Part shown: in pieces, positions 7,012-16,144 of the stretch
Position numbering within the stretch: the stretch's first letter is position 1
How the letters are laid out: each line of letters begins with the position of its first letter
NCBI GenBank assembly: GCA_942491105.1
Contig: CALNZX010000011.1
Span: 1-64,000 of the forward strand
Length of the DNA: 64,000 nt
Source: JBBEAM01 sp942491105
GTDB taxonomy: Bacteria > Pseudomonadota > Alphaproteobacteria > Kiloniellales > DSM-21159
Reading direction: 5' to 3'
Made by a program: the position numbers and the translations under genes
The notes under the pieces: generated by a model
Seen by the model: only the letters and a program-made list of their open reading frames with translations
Told to the model about the DNA's origin: nothing
Databases searched by the model: none

Positions 7012-8670
7012 ATGGTAGCTGGACTGACCAAGGGCGAGCGGTTGCTGGCGATCGTACTCTCGATCGCGGTGGCGTTGTGCGGCCTGGCCCTGGCCGGGGC
7101 AGGGCAGCATGGGGCGCTCGGCGTTCATGGGCTGATCATCGCCCTCGCCGGCATCCTCACGGTGTTTGCGGTTCTATCCGGCTACTTCGCGCCGGAACCG
7201 AGCGAGGAGCGGCTGACCCGCTACTACGACGATCCAAGCAAGGCCGGGGTCATGCTCGCCATGGTCTGGGCGGTCTTCGCGCTGTTCATCGGCGATTGGG
7301 TCGCCTGGCTGCTGGCCTATCCGGAAGCGACCTTCGACGCGGCTTGGGCCAGCTTCGGGCGGCTGAGGCCGGTGCACACCACCGGGGTTATTTTCGGGTT
7401 CGGCGGCAATGCGCTGATCGCGACATCCTTCCATGTCATGCAGCGAACCTGCAGGGCGCGCCTGCCGGATCAATTCAGCCCCTGGTTCGTGCTGCTCGGC
7501 TACAACCTGTTCTGCATCCTCGCCGTCAGCGGCTACTTCATGGGCGTGACCCAGTCGAAGGAGTACGCGGAACCCGAGTGGTACGCCGACATTTGGCTGG
7601 TGATCGTCTGGGTGACCTATCTGGTGCTCTACCTGCGAACCCTGGCGCGCCGGCAGGAGCCGCATATCTACGTCGCCAACTGGTATTACCTCGCCTTCAT
7701 CCTGGTCGTTGCGGTGCTTCATATCGTCAACAATCTCGCGGTGCCGGTGTCGCTCGGCCACGCCAAGAGCTACTCCGCCTTTTCCGGCGTGCAGGATGCC
7801 ATGACGCAGTGGTGGTACGGCCATAACGCGGTGGCCTTCTTCCTGACCGCCGGCTTCCTCGGCATGCTCTATTACTACCTGCCGAAGCGGGCCGAGCGGC
7901 CGATCTTCTCCTACCGGCTGTCGATCATCAGCTTCTGGGGCATCACCTTCTTCTACATGTGGGCGGGCTCGCATCACCTGCATTACACGGCCTTGCCCCA
8001 TTGGGTGCAGACCCTGGGCATGAGCTTCTCGATCATGCTGCTGGTGCCGTCCTGGGCTTCTGCGGGTAATGCCCTGATGACCCTGAACGGCGCTTGGCAC
8101 AAGGTTCGCGACGATGCCACGCTGCGCTTCATGATGGTGGCCGCGGTTTTCTACGGCATCTCCACCTTCGAGGGATCGTTCCTGGCGATCCGCCCCGTCA
8201 ACTCCCTGTCCCACTACACCGATTGGACCATTGGCCATGTCCATGCCGGCGCGCTCGGCTGGGTCGCGTTCATCACCTTCGGTTCGATTTACGCCGTCGT
8301 GCCGGTGCTCTGGAAACGCGAACGGATGTATTCCGCGCGGCTGATCGAAGTGCACTTCTGGCTCGCCCTGGCCGGTACGCTCATCTACGTGTTTTCGATG
8401 TGGAATTCGGGAATCATCCAGGGGCTGATGTGGCGGACCTATAACGAAAGCGGCACGCTGGCCTATTCCTTCATCGACTCCCTGGTGGCGATGCATCCCT
8501 ACTACATCGCGCGCGCGGTCGGCGGCTTGCTGTTCCTGATCGGCGCCGCGGTGGGCTTCTACAACATCTGGATGACGGTGCGCGCGACCGGCGAGGCCAC
8601 GCCGCATCCGGCAGCCGACAGACCGGCGGCGGCGGATACCGCGGCCGACGCACTGCAGCCTGGAGAATGA
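7012..8670 (+). CDS. ccoN: cbb3-type cytochrome c oxidase subunit I
   Basis: CcoN is the haem-copper catalytic subunit of the high-affinity cbb3 oxidase, carrying haem b, the haem b3-CuB oxygen site and a proton path. The 552-residue protein is almost entirely membrane-spanning (about 14 helices, the first two forming an N-terminal extension). The diagnostic histidines are visible in RPVHTTGVIFGFGG and SFHVMQRT, WYGHNAVAFFLT (CuB), GSHHLHYTALPHW (CuB pair) and IGHVHAGALGW (haem ligands). I chose the ATG behind GGGAAGGTCGAC, which gives the usual length; the longer frame lacks support. It leads the ccoNOQP operon and is preceded by an FNR-type box. Confidence 0.97.
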   Translation: MVAGLTKGERLLAIVLSIAVALCGLALAGAGQHGALGVHGLIIALAGILTVFAVLSGYFAPEPSEERLTRYYDDPSKAGVMLAMVWAVFALFIGDWVAWLLAYPEATFDAAWASFGRLRPVHTTGVIFGFGGNALIATSFHVMQRTCRARLPDQFSPWFVLLGYNLFCILAVSGYFMGVTQSKEYAEPEWYADIWLVIVWVTYLVLYLRTLARRQEPHIYVANWYYLAFILVVAVLHIVNNLAVPVSLGHAKSYSAFSGVQDAMTQWWYGHNAVAFFLTAGFLGMLYYYLPKRAERPIFSYRLSIISFWGITFFYMWAGSHHLHYTALPHWVQTLGMSFSIMLLVPSWASAGNALMTLNGAWHKVRDDATLRFMMVAAVFYGISTFEGSFLAIRPVNSLSHYTDWTIGHVHAGALGWVAFITFGSIYAVVPVLWKRERMYSARLIEVHFWLALAGTLIYVFSMWNSGIIQGLMWRTYNESGTLAYSFIDSLVAMHPYYIARAVGGLLFLIGAAVGFYNIWMTVRATGEATPHPAADRPAAADTAADALQPGE

Positions 8671-8674
8671 GTGG

Positions 8675-9400
8675 ATGTTCGGCCTTCATTACAAGCTAGA
8701 GCGCCATACCATTCCGTTCGTCCTGGCGATCATCATCGTCTCCGGGATCGGCGGTTTCGTAGAGATCGCGCCCCTGTTCACCATCGACGAGACGGTTGAA
8801 CAGCCCGCCGATATGCGCGTCTACACGCCGCTCGAACTGGCGGGACGCAACATCTATATCCGCGAGGGGTGCTACGCCTGCCATTCGCAGATGATCCGCA
8901 CGCTGCGCGACGAGGTCGAGCGCTATGGCCCCTATTCTCTGGCGGCCGAATCCCAGTACGACCATCCGATGCTGTGGGGCTCGAAGCGGACCGGGCCGGA
9001 TCTTGCCCGCATCGGCGGCAAGTACTCCGACTTTTGGCATGTCGAGCATCTCAACGATCCGCGTTCGGTCGTCCCGCAGTCGGTGATGCCGTCCTACAGC
9101 TGGCTCGCGCGCAACGCCTTGACCATCGACGATCTCGACCAGCACCTCATCGCCCTGCGCCGGGTCGGCGTTCCCTATACGGACGAGATGATCGCCAACG
9201 CCGTGGCCGATGCCTTCGGGCAGGCCAATCCGGAAAGCGACAAGGCAGGGGGCGTCGCCGAGCGCTATGGCGAGGCCACCAACGTCAGACAGTTCGACGG
9301 CAAGCCCGGGCAGGTCAGCGAAATGGATGCCCTGGTCGCCTATCTTCAGATTCTCGGCCGGCTGACGAACGCCGCTTACGAGCAGGAGGCGCTGCAATGA
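8675..9400 (+). CDS. ccoO: cbb3-type cytochrome c oxidase subunit II, monohaem cytochrome c
   Basis: CcoO is a membrane-anchored c-type cytochrome that passes electrons from CcoP or soluble cytochrome c to CcoN. The 241-residue protein has one N-terminal membrane helix (FVLAIIIVSGIGGFVEIAPLF), then the haem motif CYACH at about residue 66 inside REGCYACHSQMIRTLRDE. The axial methionine is probably in QSVMPSYSWL, a CcoO hallmark. It begins four bases after ccoN and its stop overlaps the ccoQ start (ATGA). Confidence 0.97.
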   Translation: MFGLHYKLERHTIPFVLAIIIVSGIGGFVEIAPLFTIDETVEQPADMRVYTPLELAGRNIYIREGCYACHSQMIRTLRDEVERYGPYSLAAESQYDHPMLWGSKRTGPDLARIGGKYSDFWHVEHLNDPRSVVPQSVMPSYSWLARNALTIDDLDQHLIALRRVGVPYTDEMIANAVADAFGQANPESDKAGGVAERYGEATNVRQFDGKPGQVSEMDALVAYLQILGRLTNAAYEQEALQ

Positions 9401-9570
9401 TCGATCTCGATCACGCCACGCTCGTCGGCATCGCCAAATCCTACGGCCTGTTCTACCTCATGGGGCTGGCATTGATCGTGGTTGTCTATGCCTGTTGGCC
9501 ATCCAACAAGACGAAGTTCGACCGCGCCGCTCGAAGCGTTCTAGATGACGAGGATGGACCATGGCGGTAG
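9397..9570 (+). CDS. ccoQ: cbb3-type cytochrome c oxidase accessory subunit CcoQ
   Basis: A 57-residue single-helix membrane protein. The helix GLFYLMGLALIVVVYACWP is followed by NKTKFDRAARSVLDDEDGPWR, the standard CcoQ/FixQ C-terminal signature. CcoQ stabilises the oxidase complex. The gene overlaps ccoO by four bases and ccoP by ten, so all three are translationally coupled. Confidence 0.95.
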   Translation: MIDLDHATLVGIAKSYGLFYLMGLALIVVVYACWPSNKTKFDRAARSVLDDEDGPWR

Positions 9571-10448
9571 AGGAACGCGACCCCCATTCGGGCTACACAA
9601 CGACCGGTCACGAGTGGAATGGCATCACCGAGCTCAATCGGCCGGTTCCGAAGGTTATCTGGCTGTTCCTCGCCAGCACCGTGGTGACCGCGATCGTCTG
9701 CTGGATCCTGCTGCCGGCCTGGCCCTCCGTCGAGAGCTATACCAAGGGCATCCTCGGCGTGAACCAGAGGACGAGCCTGGCGGAAAACCTGCAGGCCGCG
9801 GCGCAGGAGCGCGCGGCCTGGACGCAACGGATCGAGACGCTCGACTTTGCGGAGGTCCAAGCCGACGAGAGCCTGATGCAGACGGTGCGTCAGACGGGGC
9901 GCACCCTGTTCGAGGATAACTGCGCGGTCTGCCATGGGTTGCAGGCCCAGGGCGGCGACGGCTATCCCAGCCTCACGGATCGGGCTTGGCTCTGGGGCGG
10001 AGAGCCGGCGGCGGTGATGGAAACCCTACGGGTCGGCATCAACTCCACGCACCCCGAGACGCGCTTCGCGCAGATGCAGGCCTTCGGCAGCGACGGGATC
10101 CTGGATAGAAAACAGATCCTCGATGTCGTCTCCTTCGTCCGCTCTCTATCGGGCGCGGAGCCGGAAGGCACGGCGCCGTCCGATCCTTCGGCCTTGGCCG
10201 CGGGCGGAGAGGTCTTCGCGGAGAACTGCGCCGCTTGTCATGGCGAGGCGGGCACCGGGAACGTTGAGCTGGGCGCGCCGAACCTGAGCGACGATTTCTG
10301 GATCTACGGCGGCGATAGAGGCGCGGTGTTTACGACGATCCAGGATGGCAGGCAGGGATACATGCCGCATTGGGAAGGGCGGCTTTCCGCGCTCGATCGG
10401 AAAATCTTGACGCTCTACGTTCTCGATTTAGGGTCGCAAGAGCCATGA
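9561..10448 (+). CDS. ccoP: cbb3-type cytochrome c oxidase subunit III, dihaem cytochrome c
   Basis: CcoP is the dihaem electron-entry subunit. The N-terminus carries the conserved GHEWNGITELNRPVPKVI segment before one membrane helix (LFLASTVVTAIVCWILLPAW). Two periplasmic cytochrome c domains follow, with haem motifs CAVCH near residue 121 and CAACH near residue 223. Probable axial methionines lie in the FAQMQAFG and GYMPHWEGRL regions. Length (295) is typical. The gene overlaps ccoQ by ten bases and the next small gene by four. Confidence 0.97.
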   Translation: MAVEERDPHSGYTTTGHEWNGITELNRPVPKVIWLFLASTVVTAIVCWILLPAWPSVESYTKGILGVNQRTSLAENLQAAAQERAAWTQRIETLDFAEVQADESLMQTVRQTGRTLFEDNCAVCHGLQAQGGDGYPSLTDRAWLWGGEPAAVMETLRVGINSTHPETRFAQMQAFGSDGILDRKQILDVVSFVRSLSGAEPEGTAPSDPSALAAGGEVFAENCAACHGEAGTGNVELGAPNLSDDFWIYGGDRGAVFTTIQDGRQGYMPHWEGRLSALDRKILTLYVLDLGSQEP

Positions 10449-10666
10449 GCGCGGTACCCAAGCTTCACCCGGAACCGAGACCGGCGCGCAAGCTGTCGAA
10501 GCGCGCGCTGATCGGCGGCGTGATTGCGGCGGGCGTTCTGCTGCTGGTGCTCGCGAATGTCCATCTGGTTTATGTCGCGGTCACGACGCAGCCGGACTGC
10601 GTGGCTCACCCTGCGGCGCAGGGTACGGCGGACGGAGTCTACCAAGCCGCGAAACCAGCGTGCTGA
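10445..10666 (+). CDS. Small single-helix membrane protein in the cco operon
   Basis: A 73-residue protein with a basic N-terminus, one hydrophobic helix (LIGGVIAAGVLLLVLANVHLVYVAV) and a short C-terminal tail containing two cysteines (QPDCVAH and the final KPAC). The start overlaps the ccoP stop (ATGA), so it is surely expressed with the oxidase. Position suggests an oxidase assembly or stability role, but it does not resemble CcoH/FixH in length or motif. Not recognised. Confidence 0.75.
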   Translation: MSAVPKLHPEPRPARKLSKRALIGGVIAAGVLLLVLANVHLVYVAVTTQPDCVAHPAAQGTADGVYQAAKPAC

Positions 10667-10711
10667 TGAAAGCCGAGAAGCATGAACTGCAGTCGATAGG
10701 GCGGTAGCTAA

Positions 10712-11500
10712 ATGGCAACGATACCCAAAGTCGTCCCACCACTTCCGCGCAAGCATAGCTATGCGCGGGGGGTACCCGCGTCCGCCGCGTTCGACTGGCT
10801 GCGGGCCGGCTGGCATGACTATCGGGTGCATGCCGCGTATAGCCTGTTTTACGGGCTCGCGGTCTTCGCGGCGTCCCTGATCGTGGTCGTCGGTCTCTTC
10901 GCCTTCGCGCTCGATTATATTCTGCTGCCGGCCCTCGCCGGCTTCATGGTGGTCGGTCCGCTGCTCGCCATCGGCCTCTACGAGAAGAGCCGTCGCATTG
11001 CGGCGGGGGAGCCGATCACCCTCGCGAACATGATCCTGGTCCGGCCGCGCTCGGGGGGACAAGTCCTGTTCACCGGCGCGCTGCTCTGTCTACTGATGCT
11101 GTTCTGGATGCGCGCGGCGGTCCTGCTCTACGCCTTGTTCTTCGGGCTGCTGCCCTTTCCCGGGCTGAACGACATTCTGCCGACGCTATTCTCGACGGCG
11201 GCCGGTTTGTCGCTCATCGTCGTCGGCACGCTGGTCGGCGGCCTCTTCGCCGCGTTTTCGCTCGCCATCAGTGCGTTCTCGGTTCCGATGCTGCTGAGCG
11301 AACGGCTCGACGCCCTAACGGCCATGGGTACGAGCATGGCCTTGGTCTGGAACAACCTGCCCGTCATGCTGGCCTGGGGCGCCATAGTCCTGATTCTCAC
11401 CCTGCTCGGCATCGCGACCGGGCTTGTCGGTTTGATCGTCGTGTTTCCGCTGCTGGGGCATGGGACCTGGCATGCCTATCAGGCGATGCGTTCGCAATAA
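10712..11500 (+). CDS. DUF2189 integral membrane protein
   Basis: A 262-residue polytopic membrane protein with about six helices, matching the DUF2189 family often found in or near cbb3 oxidase gene clusters of alphaproteobacteria. The N-terminal soluble segment ends in FDWLRAGWHDYRVHAAYSLFYG, and the motif VVGPLLAIGLYEKSRR after the second or third helix is typical of the family. Its biochemical role is unknown. It lies 45 bases after the small cco-operon gene and 55 before ccoI, in the same direction. Confidence 0.85.
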   Translation: MATIPKVVPPLPRKHSYARGVPASAAFDWLRAGWHDYRVHAAYSLFYGLAVFAASLIVVVGLFAFALDYILLPALAGFMVVGPLLAIGLYEKSRRIAAGEPITLANMILVRPRSGGQVLFTGALLCLLMLFWMRAAVLLYALFFGLLPFPGLNDILPTLFSTAAGLSLIVVGTLVGGLFAAFSLAISAFSVPMLLSERLDALTAMGTSMALVWNNLPVMLAWGAIVLILTLLGIATGLVGLIVVFPLLGHGTWHAYQAMRSQ

Positions 11501-11555
11501 CCACTCTGGCCGCTTTGACGGTGATGCCGTAGAGGGCCAGGTCGAGGAAGCTACA

Positions 11556-13868
11556 ATGACCGGCTTATCCGCGGAGAACAGCGTGCGCGAAGGGGAGGCG
11601 GCCGCGATGCCCAGCGCCGCGTCCGAGGAACTCTGGCTTGCGAGCCAGGCCGCCGGCGAGAACCTGCGGCAAATCACCCTCTCCGCGCCCTCGATCCGCT
11701 GCGGTGGATGTATTCAAAAGATCGAACGTGCCCTCGGCGCGCTCGACGGCGTTGAAACCGCCCGCGTCAACCTCTCGACGAAACGTATCTCCGTGTCGTG
11801 GCGCGCGGATCACGAGCCGCCGCCGCTAGAGAGCACACTGGAGGCCCTCGGCTACCCGGCGCATCTGGAGGATAGGGAGGACGGCGCGCCGGATCGAACC
11901 CTTTCCGAGCTCGTGCGGGCCCTGGCCGTGGCGGGCTTCGCCACTGGCAACATCATGCTGCTTTCGGTTTCGGTCTGGGCGGGGGCCGAGGGCTCCGCGC
12001 GAGATCTGTTCCATTGGGTGTCGGCTCTGATCGCCTTGCCGGCGCTGGTTTACTCCGGGCGAATCTTCTTCCGCTCGGCCGCGCGCGCGCTGCGGCATGG
12101 CCGCACCAATATGGATGTGCCGATATCCATCGGCGTGTCCCTGGCCTTCGCCATGAGCCTCTACGAGACCATTCAGGGAGGCGGTCACGCCTATTTCGAG
12201 GCCTCGGTGATGCTGATCTTTTTCCTGCTGATCGGCCGCACGCTGGAGCATGTGATGCGCGAAAAGGCGCGGCGTGCGGTCAGCGGACTTGCGCGGCTGG
12301 TGCCGCGTAGCGTTCGCAGGATAGACGCGGGCGGCAACTGCCAAACGGTCGCCTTATCCGACGTCCTGCCGGGCATGGTCCTGCTGATCCCGGCAGGTGA
12401 GCGCGTGCCGGTCGATGGCCGGGTGGTGGACGGGGCTTCCGATGTGGATCGAGCCCTGGTGACGGGGGAGAGCATGCCGCAGCCGGCGCGGGCCGGCTGC
12501 ACGGTTCAGGCCGGGACCCTGAACCTGACGGCGCCGCTGACCGTCACCGCCACGGCCACGGAAAAGGAATCCTTTCTTGCCGAGATGGTGCGGCTGATGG
12601 AAACCGCCGAGGCCGGCCGCCCGATCTACCGCCGCATCGCCGACCGGGCGGCGCGACTCTATGCGCCGGTGGTGCATGGCGCGGCCTTGGCCGGCTTTAT
12701 CGGCTGGATGGCGGTCGATGGCGATCTCCACCGGGCCGTGACCGTGGCCGTGGCCGTGCTGATCATCACCTGCCCTTGTGCGCTCGGTCTTGCCGCGCCG
12801 ATGGTGCAGGTCGTGGCCGCGCGCCGCCTCTTCGAGCAGGGTGTCGTGCTGAAGGACGGCGCGGCTCTGGAGCGTCTCGCCGAGGCCGATACCGTCGTCT
12901 TCGATAAAACCGGAACCCTCACGATGGGGCTGCCGGTTCTGCGAAACCGCGCCAGGGTTGCGCCTGGAAACCTCGCGCTCGCCGCGGCGCTCGCGACCCA
13001 CTCGCACCACCCGCTCGCGCAGACGCTGGCGAGAAGCGCCGAGGGCGCGGGTGCTGCGCCGCCTGCGTTCGGCCAGGTCGAGGAGTATCCAGGGAACGGG
13101 CTTGAAGCCATTGCGGGCGCCGATCGCTATCGCCTCGGCCGCGCTGCTTGGGCACTGCAAGTCGCTACCGCTGAGCCGTCGGAGACGGATGAGGATGCCG
13201 GCCGGACCGAAACCGTCCTATCCAAGAACGCGGAGCTGCTGGAGGTCTTCCGTTTCGACGACCCGCTGCGGCCCGGAGCCAGTGAGGCCTTGAGATCCCT
13301 GGAGCGAAGCGGCCTGGAGATACACCTTCTGTCTGGAGACCGCCCGCAGCCGGTCGGCCGTTTGGCCGCAGAGCTCGGTGTCGGGCTCTTCGAATCCGAG
13401 ATGCGGCCCCAGGACAAGGTCGCCTACATAGAGAGTTTGATCGCGCGGGGGCGCAGGGTGCTGTTCGTCGGCGACGGTCTGAACGACGCCCCGGCGTTCG
13501 CCACGGCGCAGGTGTCCATGGCGCCGAGCAGTGCCGCGGACGTCGGGCGCAACGCCGCGAGCCTGGTCTTCCTGGGGGATAGTCTTGTTTCGGTTTCCCA
13601 GGCGGTGAAGCTGGCGCGGCGTGCCAGCCGTCTGGTGCGGCAAAACTTCCTGCTTGCCACGCTCTACAACGCTTTGGCCTTGCCGCTCGCGATACTGGGT
13701 TTCGTCACGCCCTTGATCGCGGCCGCGGCGATGTCCTTCTCGTCGATCCTCGTCGTCGCCAACGCGCTACGCCTCAACGGTTTCGGATGGCGCAGGCGCC
13801 GCCGGGCCGGGATAACAGACGGCTGGGTCAGCCGGGGCAACGCGCCACTGCGCGGGGCAGCCGAATGA
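11556..13868 (+). CDS. ccoI: Copper-translocating P-type ATPase for cbb3 oxidase assembly
   Basis: CcoI/FixI is the P1B-type ATPase that exports copper needed to build the CuB centre of cbb3 oxidase. The 770-residue protein has an N-terminal heavy-metal domain with CGGC near residue 49, then eight membrane helices. It carries the actuator TGES (about 302), the ion-binding CPC in ITCPCALGLAAP (about 405), the phosphorylation motif DKTGTLT (about 450), an HP motif in HSHHPLAQ, and GDGLNDAP (about 638). The start was chosen after GAGGAAG; a longer frame overlaps the upstream gene. The stop overlaps ccoS (ATGA). Also called fixI. Confidence 0.96.
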   Translation: MTGLSAENSVREGEAAAMPSAASEELWLASQAAGENLRQITLSAPSIRCGGCIQKIERALGALDGVETARVNLSTKRISVSWRADHEPPPLESTLEALGYPAHLEDREDGAPDRTLSELVRALAVAGFATGNIMLLSVSVWAGAEGSARDLFHWVSALIALPALVYSGRIFFRSAARALRHGRTNMDVPISIGVSLAFAMSLYETIQGGGHAYFEASVMLIFFLLIGRTLEHVMREKARRAVSGLARLVPRSVRRIDAGGNCQTVALSDVLPGMVLLIPAGERVPVDGRVVDGASDVDRALVTGESMPQPARAGCTVQAGTLNLTAPLTVTATATEKESFLAEMVRLMETAEAGRPIYRRIADRAARLYAPVVHGAALAGFIGWMAVDGDLHRAVTVAVAVLIITCPCALGLAAPMVQVVAARRLFEQGVVLKDGAALERLAEADTVVFDKTGTLTMGLPVLRNRARVAPGNLALAAALATHSHHPLAQTLARSAEGAGAAPPAFGQVEEYPGNGLEAIAGADRYRLGRAAWALQVATAEPSETDEDAGRTETVLSKNAELLEVFRFDDPLRPGASEALRSLERSGLEIHLLSGDRPQPVGRLAAELGVGLFESEMRPQDKVAYIESLIARGRRVLFVGDGLNDAPAFATAQVSMAPSSAADVGRNAASLVFLGDSLVSVSQAVKLARRASRLVRQNFLLATLYNALALPLAILGFVTPLIAAAAMSFSSILVVANALRLNGFGWRRRRRAGITDGWVSRGNAPLRGAAE

Positions 13869-14068
13869 GTATCGTGCCCTTCCTGATCGCGATTTCCCTG
13901 GGGCTTGGCGCGGTCGGGCTGGTGGCCTTCCTCTGGTCGCTCAAGAAAGGCCAGTACGAAGACCTGGAGGGCGCGGCGGAACGCGTCCTCTTCGATGACG
14001 ACGACAGGCCGGCTGCCCCCAAGACCGCGCGGCGCCCGTCGCCGAAAGAGGCGCGGGAGCGGGACTAG
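13865..14068 (+). CDS. ccoS: cbb3-type oxidase assembly protein CcoS
   Basis: A 67-residue protein with one N-terminal helix (IVPFLIAISLGLGAVGLVAFLWSLK) followed by GQYEDLEGAAERVLFDDDD, the CcoS/FixS signature. CcoS is needed for cofactor insertion into cbb3 oxidase. The ATG overlaps the ccoI stop. The lysine- and arginine-rich tail after the conserved part varies in the family. Confidence 0.95.
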   Translation: MSIVPFLIAISLGLGAVGLVAFLWSLKKGQYEDLEGAAERVLFDDDDRPAAPKTARRPSPKEARERD

Positions 14069-14097
14069 AAACGCCTTTTCAGCCGCGCCCGCTCAAT

Positions 14098-15474
14098 CTA
14101 GTCGGCGAAGTTTTCCTCGAGGATCAGGTCGCCCTTGGTCGCGGCGCCGGAAACCCATGCGCCAATCGGCGTTTTCTCCCAGCCCGAGGAGAACTTCTTG
14201 GCGGTGATCCACCAGATGTACCAGTCGCCGCTTTCGGCTTCCTGGAGCGGCGTGGCGAACTTGAACTCCTGCCAGGCGTAGTTCCAGGTCGTCTCGGTCC
14301 CCGACAGGGTGACGGTTCCAGAGAGGCTGACGTCGATGTCCTTGATTTCTGCCCGGCTCACGGTCTGCTGGCGCTCGACGATGTCTTGCGTGGTCAGCAC
14401 GATGGGACCATGGCTGCCGAAGCCATAGCTTGGCTCGGCCAGAATCTCCTCGGCGATGGCGATCCGCTCGGCATCGTCGCTCTGCGGCTCGGGCAGGCGC
14501 GAATCGCCGACCGCGAGGGCCCGGTTTTCCGCATAGCTTTGGCGCAGGGCATGAATTTCCGCGATCCGGGCGATTGTCGTGGCGCCCGGTTCCTGACCGA
14601 AAGCGCGCTGATAGGCGGCGGCCGACTCGGCCAGGGCGAGCTGGCGGTCCAACTCCGCGTAGATCTCGGCCTCTGCGCCTTCCCTGAGGAAGGCATTGGC
14701 GCGGTGCTGCGGATCTTCCGGGTCAAGTTCCCGGTAGTACTGCAGTTCGTTGTCCTGCGCTTCGAAGCGGGTCTTCAGCGCCGCGAAGGTTTCCGTGACC
14801 GCCGCGTCGACCTCCGCCACGGTCTCGCTGGCGAAGCGGTACAGGCGGTCGAGATCGTGCCGGTCGTAGGGCGCGCCTTGCTGTACCGTGCCAGGATTGT
14901 CCGGCAGGTGGGCGAGCGGGGCGATACGCTGCAGCTCCTCGGCGGCAGCCTGCGCCGTCACCTTCGCCGTGGCGGCGGTCGCCACCCAGTTGTTCGCTTC
15001 CGTTTCATCGAAGGGCGCCGGCAGCCATTGCGGCGCACGATTGGCGCTCAGGTCCCGCTCGATACCGGCGAGGATCGCCTGTACGTCGCCCAGTTCGTCC
15101 GACTGCTTCCCGGACTCGCTGATTCCGAAGGCCACCATGTTGGTCAGCTCGGCCAGTTTCGCCGCGGCGGCCTGCACGTCGGGATCATCGACCTGCGGGT
15201 AGCGCTCCAGTGTCGCGCGGAACTGTTCGACCTTGTCGCGCCAGCGCTGAACGTAGGCGGGGTCCTGAAACGGCGCCAAGCCGCCCTCATTGAGGGTCTG
15301 CATCGCGCTTTCCAGGTTACGGGTCAAACGCTGTACCTGCACCCGCTCGCCGGAAACCAGAGGCCGGACGTCCTCGGCCAACTGAACCGTCTGCGCCGCC
15401 GCCGGGAAAGCGGTCGCCGGAACGATCATGCAAATAGCCGCAAGGCCCCCAAAAAGCGCCACAAATCGCCGCAT
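14098..15474 (-). CDS. Secreted helical protein of unknown function
   Basis: A 458-residue protein with a clear Sec signal peptide (hydrophobic core FVALFGGLAAICMIVPATAF, probable cleavage after AAAQ). The rest is soluble, mostly helical and rich in Ala, Glu and Gln, with a distinct C-terminal region of alternating polar/hydrophobic strands (DIDVSLSGTVTLSGTETTW) ending in EENFAD. No family recognised. The start used is the ATG after GAGGGTGAAGAC; 41 extra upstream residues have no signal-like character. It is convergent with ccoS (29-base gap) and divergent from the NsrR-like gene. Confidence 0.75.
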   Translation of the reverse strand: MRRFVALFGGLAAICMIVPATAFPAAAQTVQLAEDVRPLVSGERVQVQRLTRNLESAMQTLNEGGLAPFQDPAYVQRWRDKVEQFRATLERYPQVDDPDVQAAAAKLAELTNMVAFGISESGKQSDELGDVQAILAGIERDLSANRAPQWLPAPFDETEANNWVATAATAKVTAQAAAEELQRIAPLAHLPDNPGTVQQGAPYDRHDLDRLYRFASETVAEVDAAVTETFAALKTRFEAQDNELQYYRELDPEDPQHRANAFLREGAEAEIYAELDRQLALAESAAAYQRAFGQEPGATTIARIAEIHALRQSYAENRALAVGDSRLPEPQSDDAERIAIAEEILAEPSYGFGSHGPIVLTTQDIVERQQTVSRAEIKDIDVSLSGTVTLSGTETTWNYAWQEFKFATPLQEAESGDWYIWWITAKKFSSGWEKTPIGAWVSGAATKGDLILEENFAD

Positions 15475-15688
15475 GTCTTCACCCTCTCTGTTTGCCCGCC
15501 CGGCCTCTGCCCTTGCAGGGAGGTCGAGACTAGCCGAGCTTCCCGCGTCTCTGCCATGAGAGATCGCCGGCTGCGGCCCGAATTGGCAAGATTTCAAGTT
15601 TTCCTTTGGCTTGGAGGGGCCGGGCGCCGATTGGCGCGTAAAGAAATATCCTATATACCTGTTTCATGTTCACCGACTGGCCGCGCCC

Positions 15689-16144
15689 ATGCGTTTGACA
15701 CGCCATACCGACTACGCGCTGCGGCTGCTCATGCTCATGGCGGTCGAACCCGATGCCCGCCATACCATCGAGGAGGCGGCGCGGCGCTACGGCATCTCGC
15801 GCAATCACCTGATGAAAGTGGCGCAAAGGCTCTCGCAGGGCGGTTTCATCATGAGTCTGCGCGGGCGCGGAGGCGGCTTGGAGCTGGCGCGCGCTGCGGC
15901 CGATATCAATCTCGGTGCCGTGGTACGCTGCTGCGAGGACAGCTTCGCGCTGGTGGAGTGCTTCGATACGGCGGGCAACACCTGCGTCATCGCGCCGGCC
16001 TGCGGCTTGCGAGGCCCTCTCGAGGAGGCCCTGGGCGCGTTTCTCTCGACCCTCGACCGCTACACCTTGTCGGACCTGGTCTCCCAACCGGGAACCCTGC
16101 GGGGCATGCTGCGGCTGCTGCGGGGCGATTCGGCGCAGCTCTAG
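15689..16144 (+). CDS. nsrR: Rrf2-family transcriptional regulator, NsrR-like
   Basis: A 151-residue Rrf2 regulator with an N-terminal winged helix (MRLTRHTDYALRLLMLMAVE; recognition helix near GISRNHLMKVAQRL) and three cysteines, C91, C99 and C105 (FDTAGNTCVIAPAC). Such cysteines ligate an Fe-S cluster, and the CVIAPAC pattern is typical of the nitric-oxide sensor NsrR. The C91-C99 spacing is wider than in the E. coli protein. The ATG after GGCCGCGCCC was chosen because it gives the family N-terminus. It converges on, and overlaps by four bases, a globin-containing operon that could be a target. NsrR versus another Rrf2 member is likely but not certain. Confidence 0.85.
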   Translation: MRLTRHTDYALRLLMLMAVEPDARHTIEEAARRYGISRNHLMKVAQRLSQGGFIMSLRGRGGGLELARAAADINLGAVVRCCEDSFALVECFDTAGNTCVIAPACGLRGPLEEALGAFLSTLDRYTLSDLVSQPGTLRGMLRLLRGDSAQL

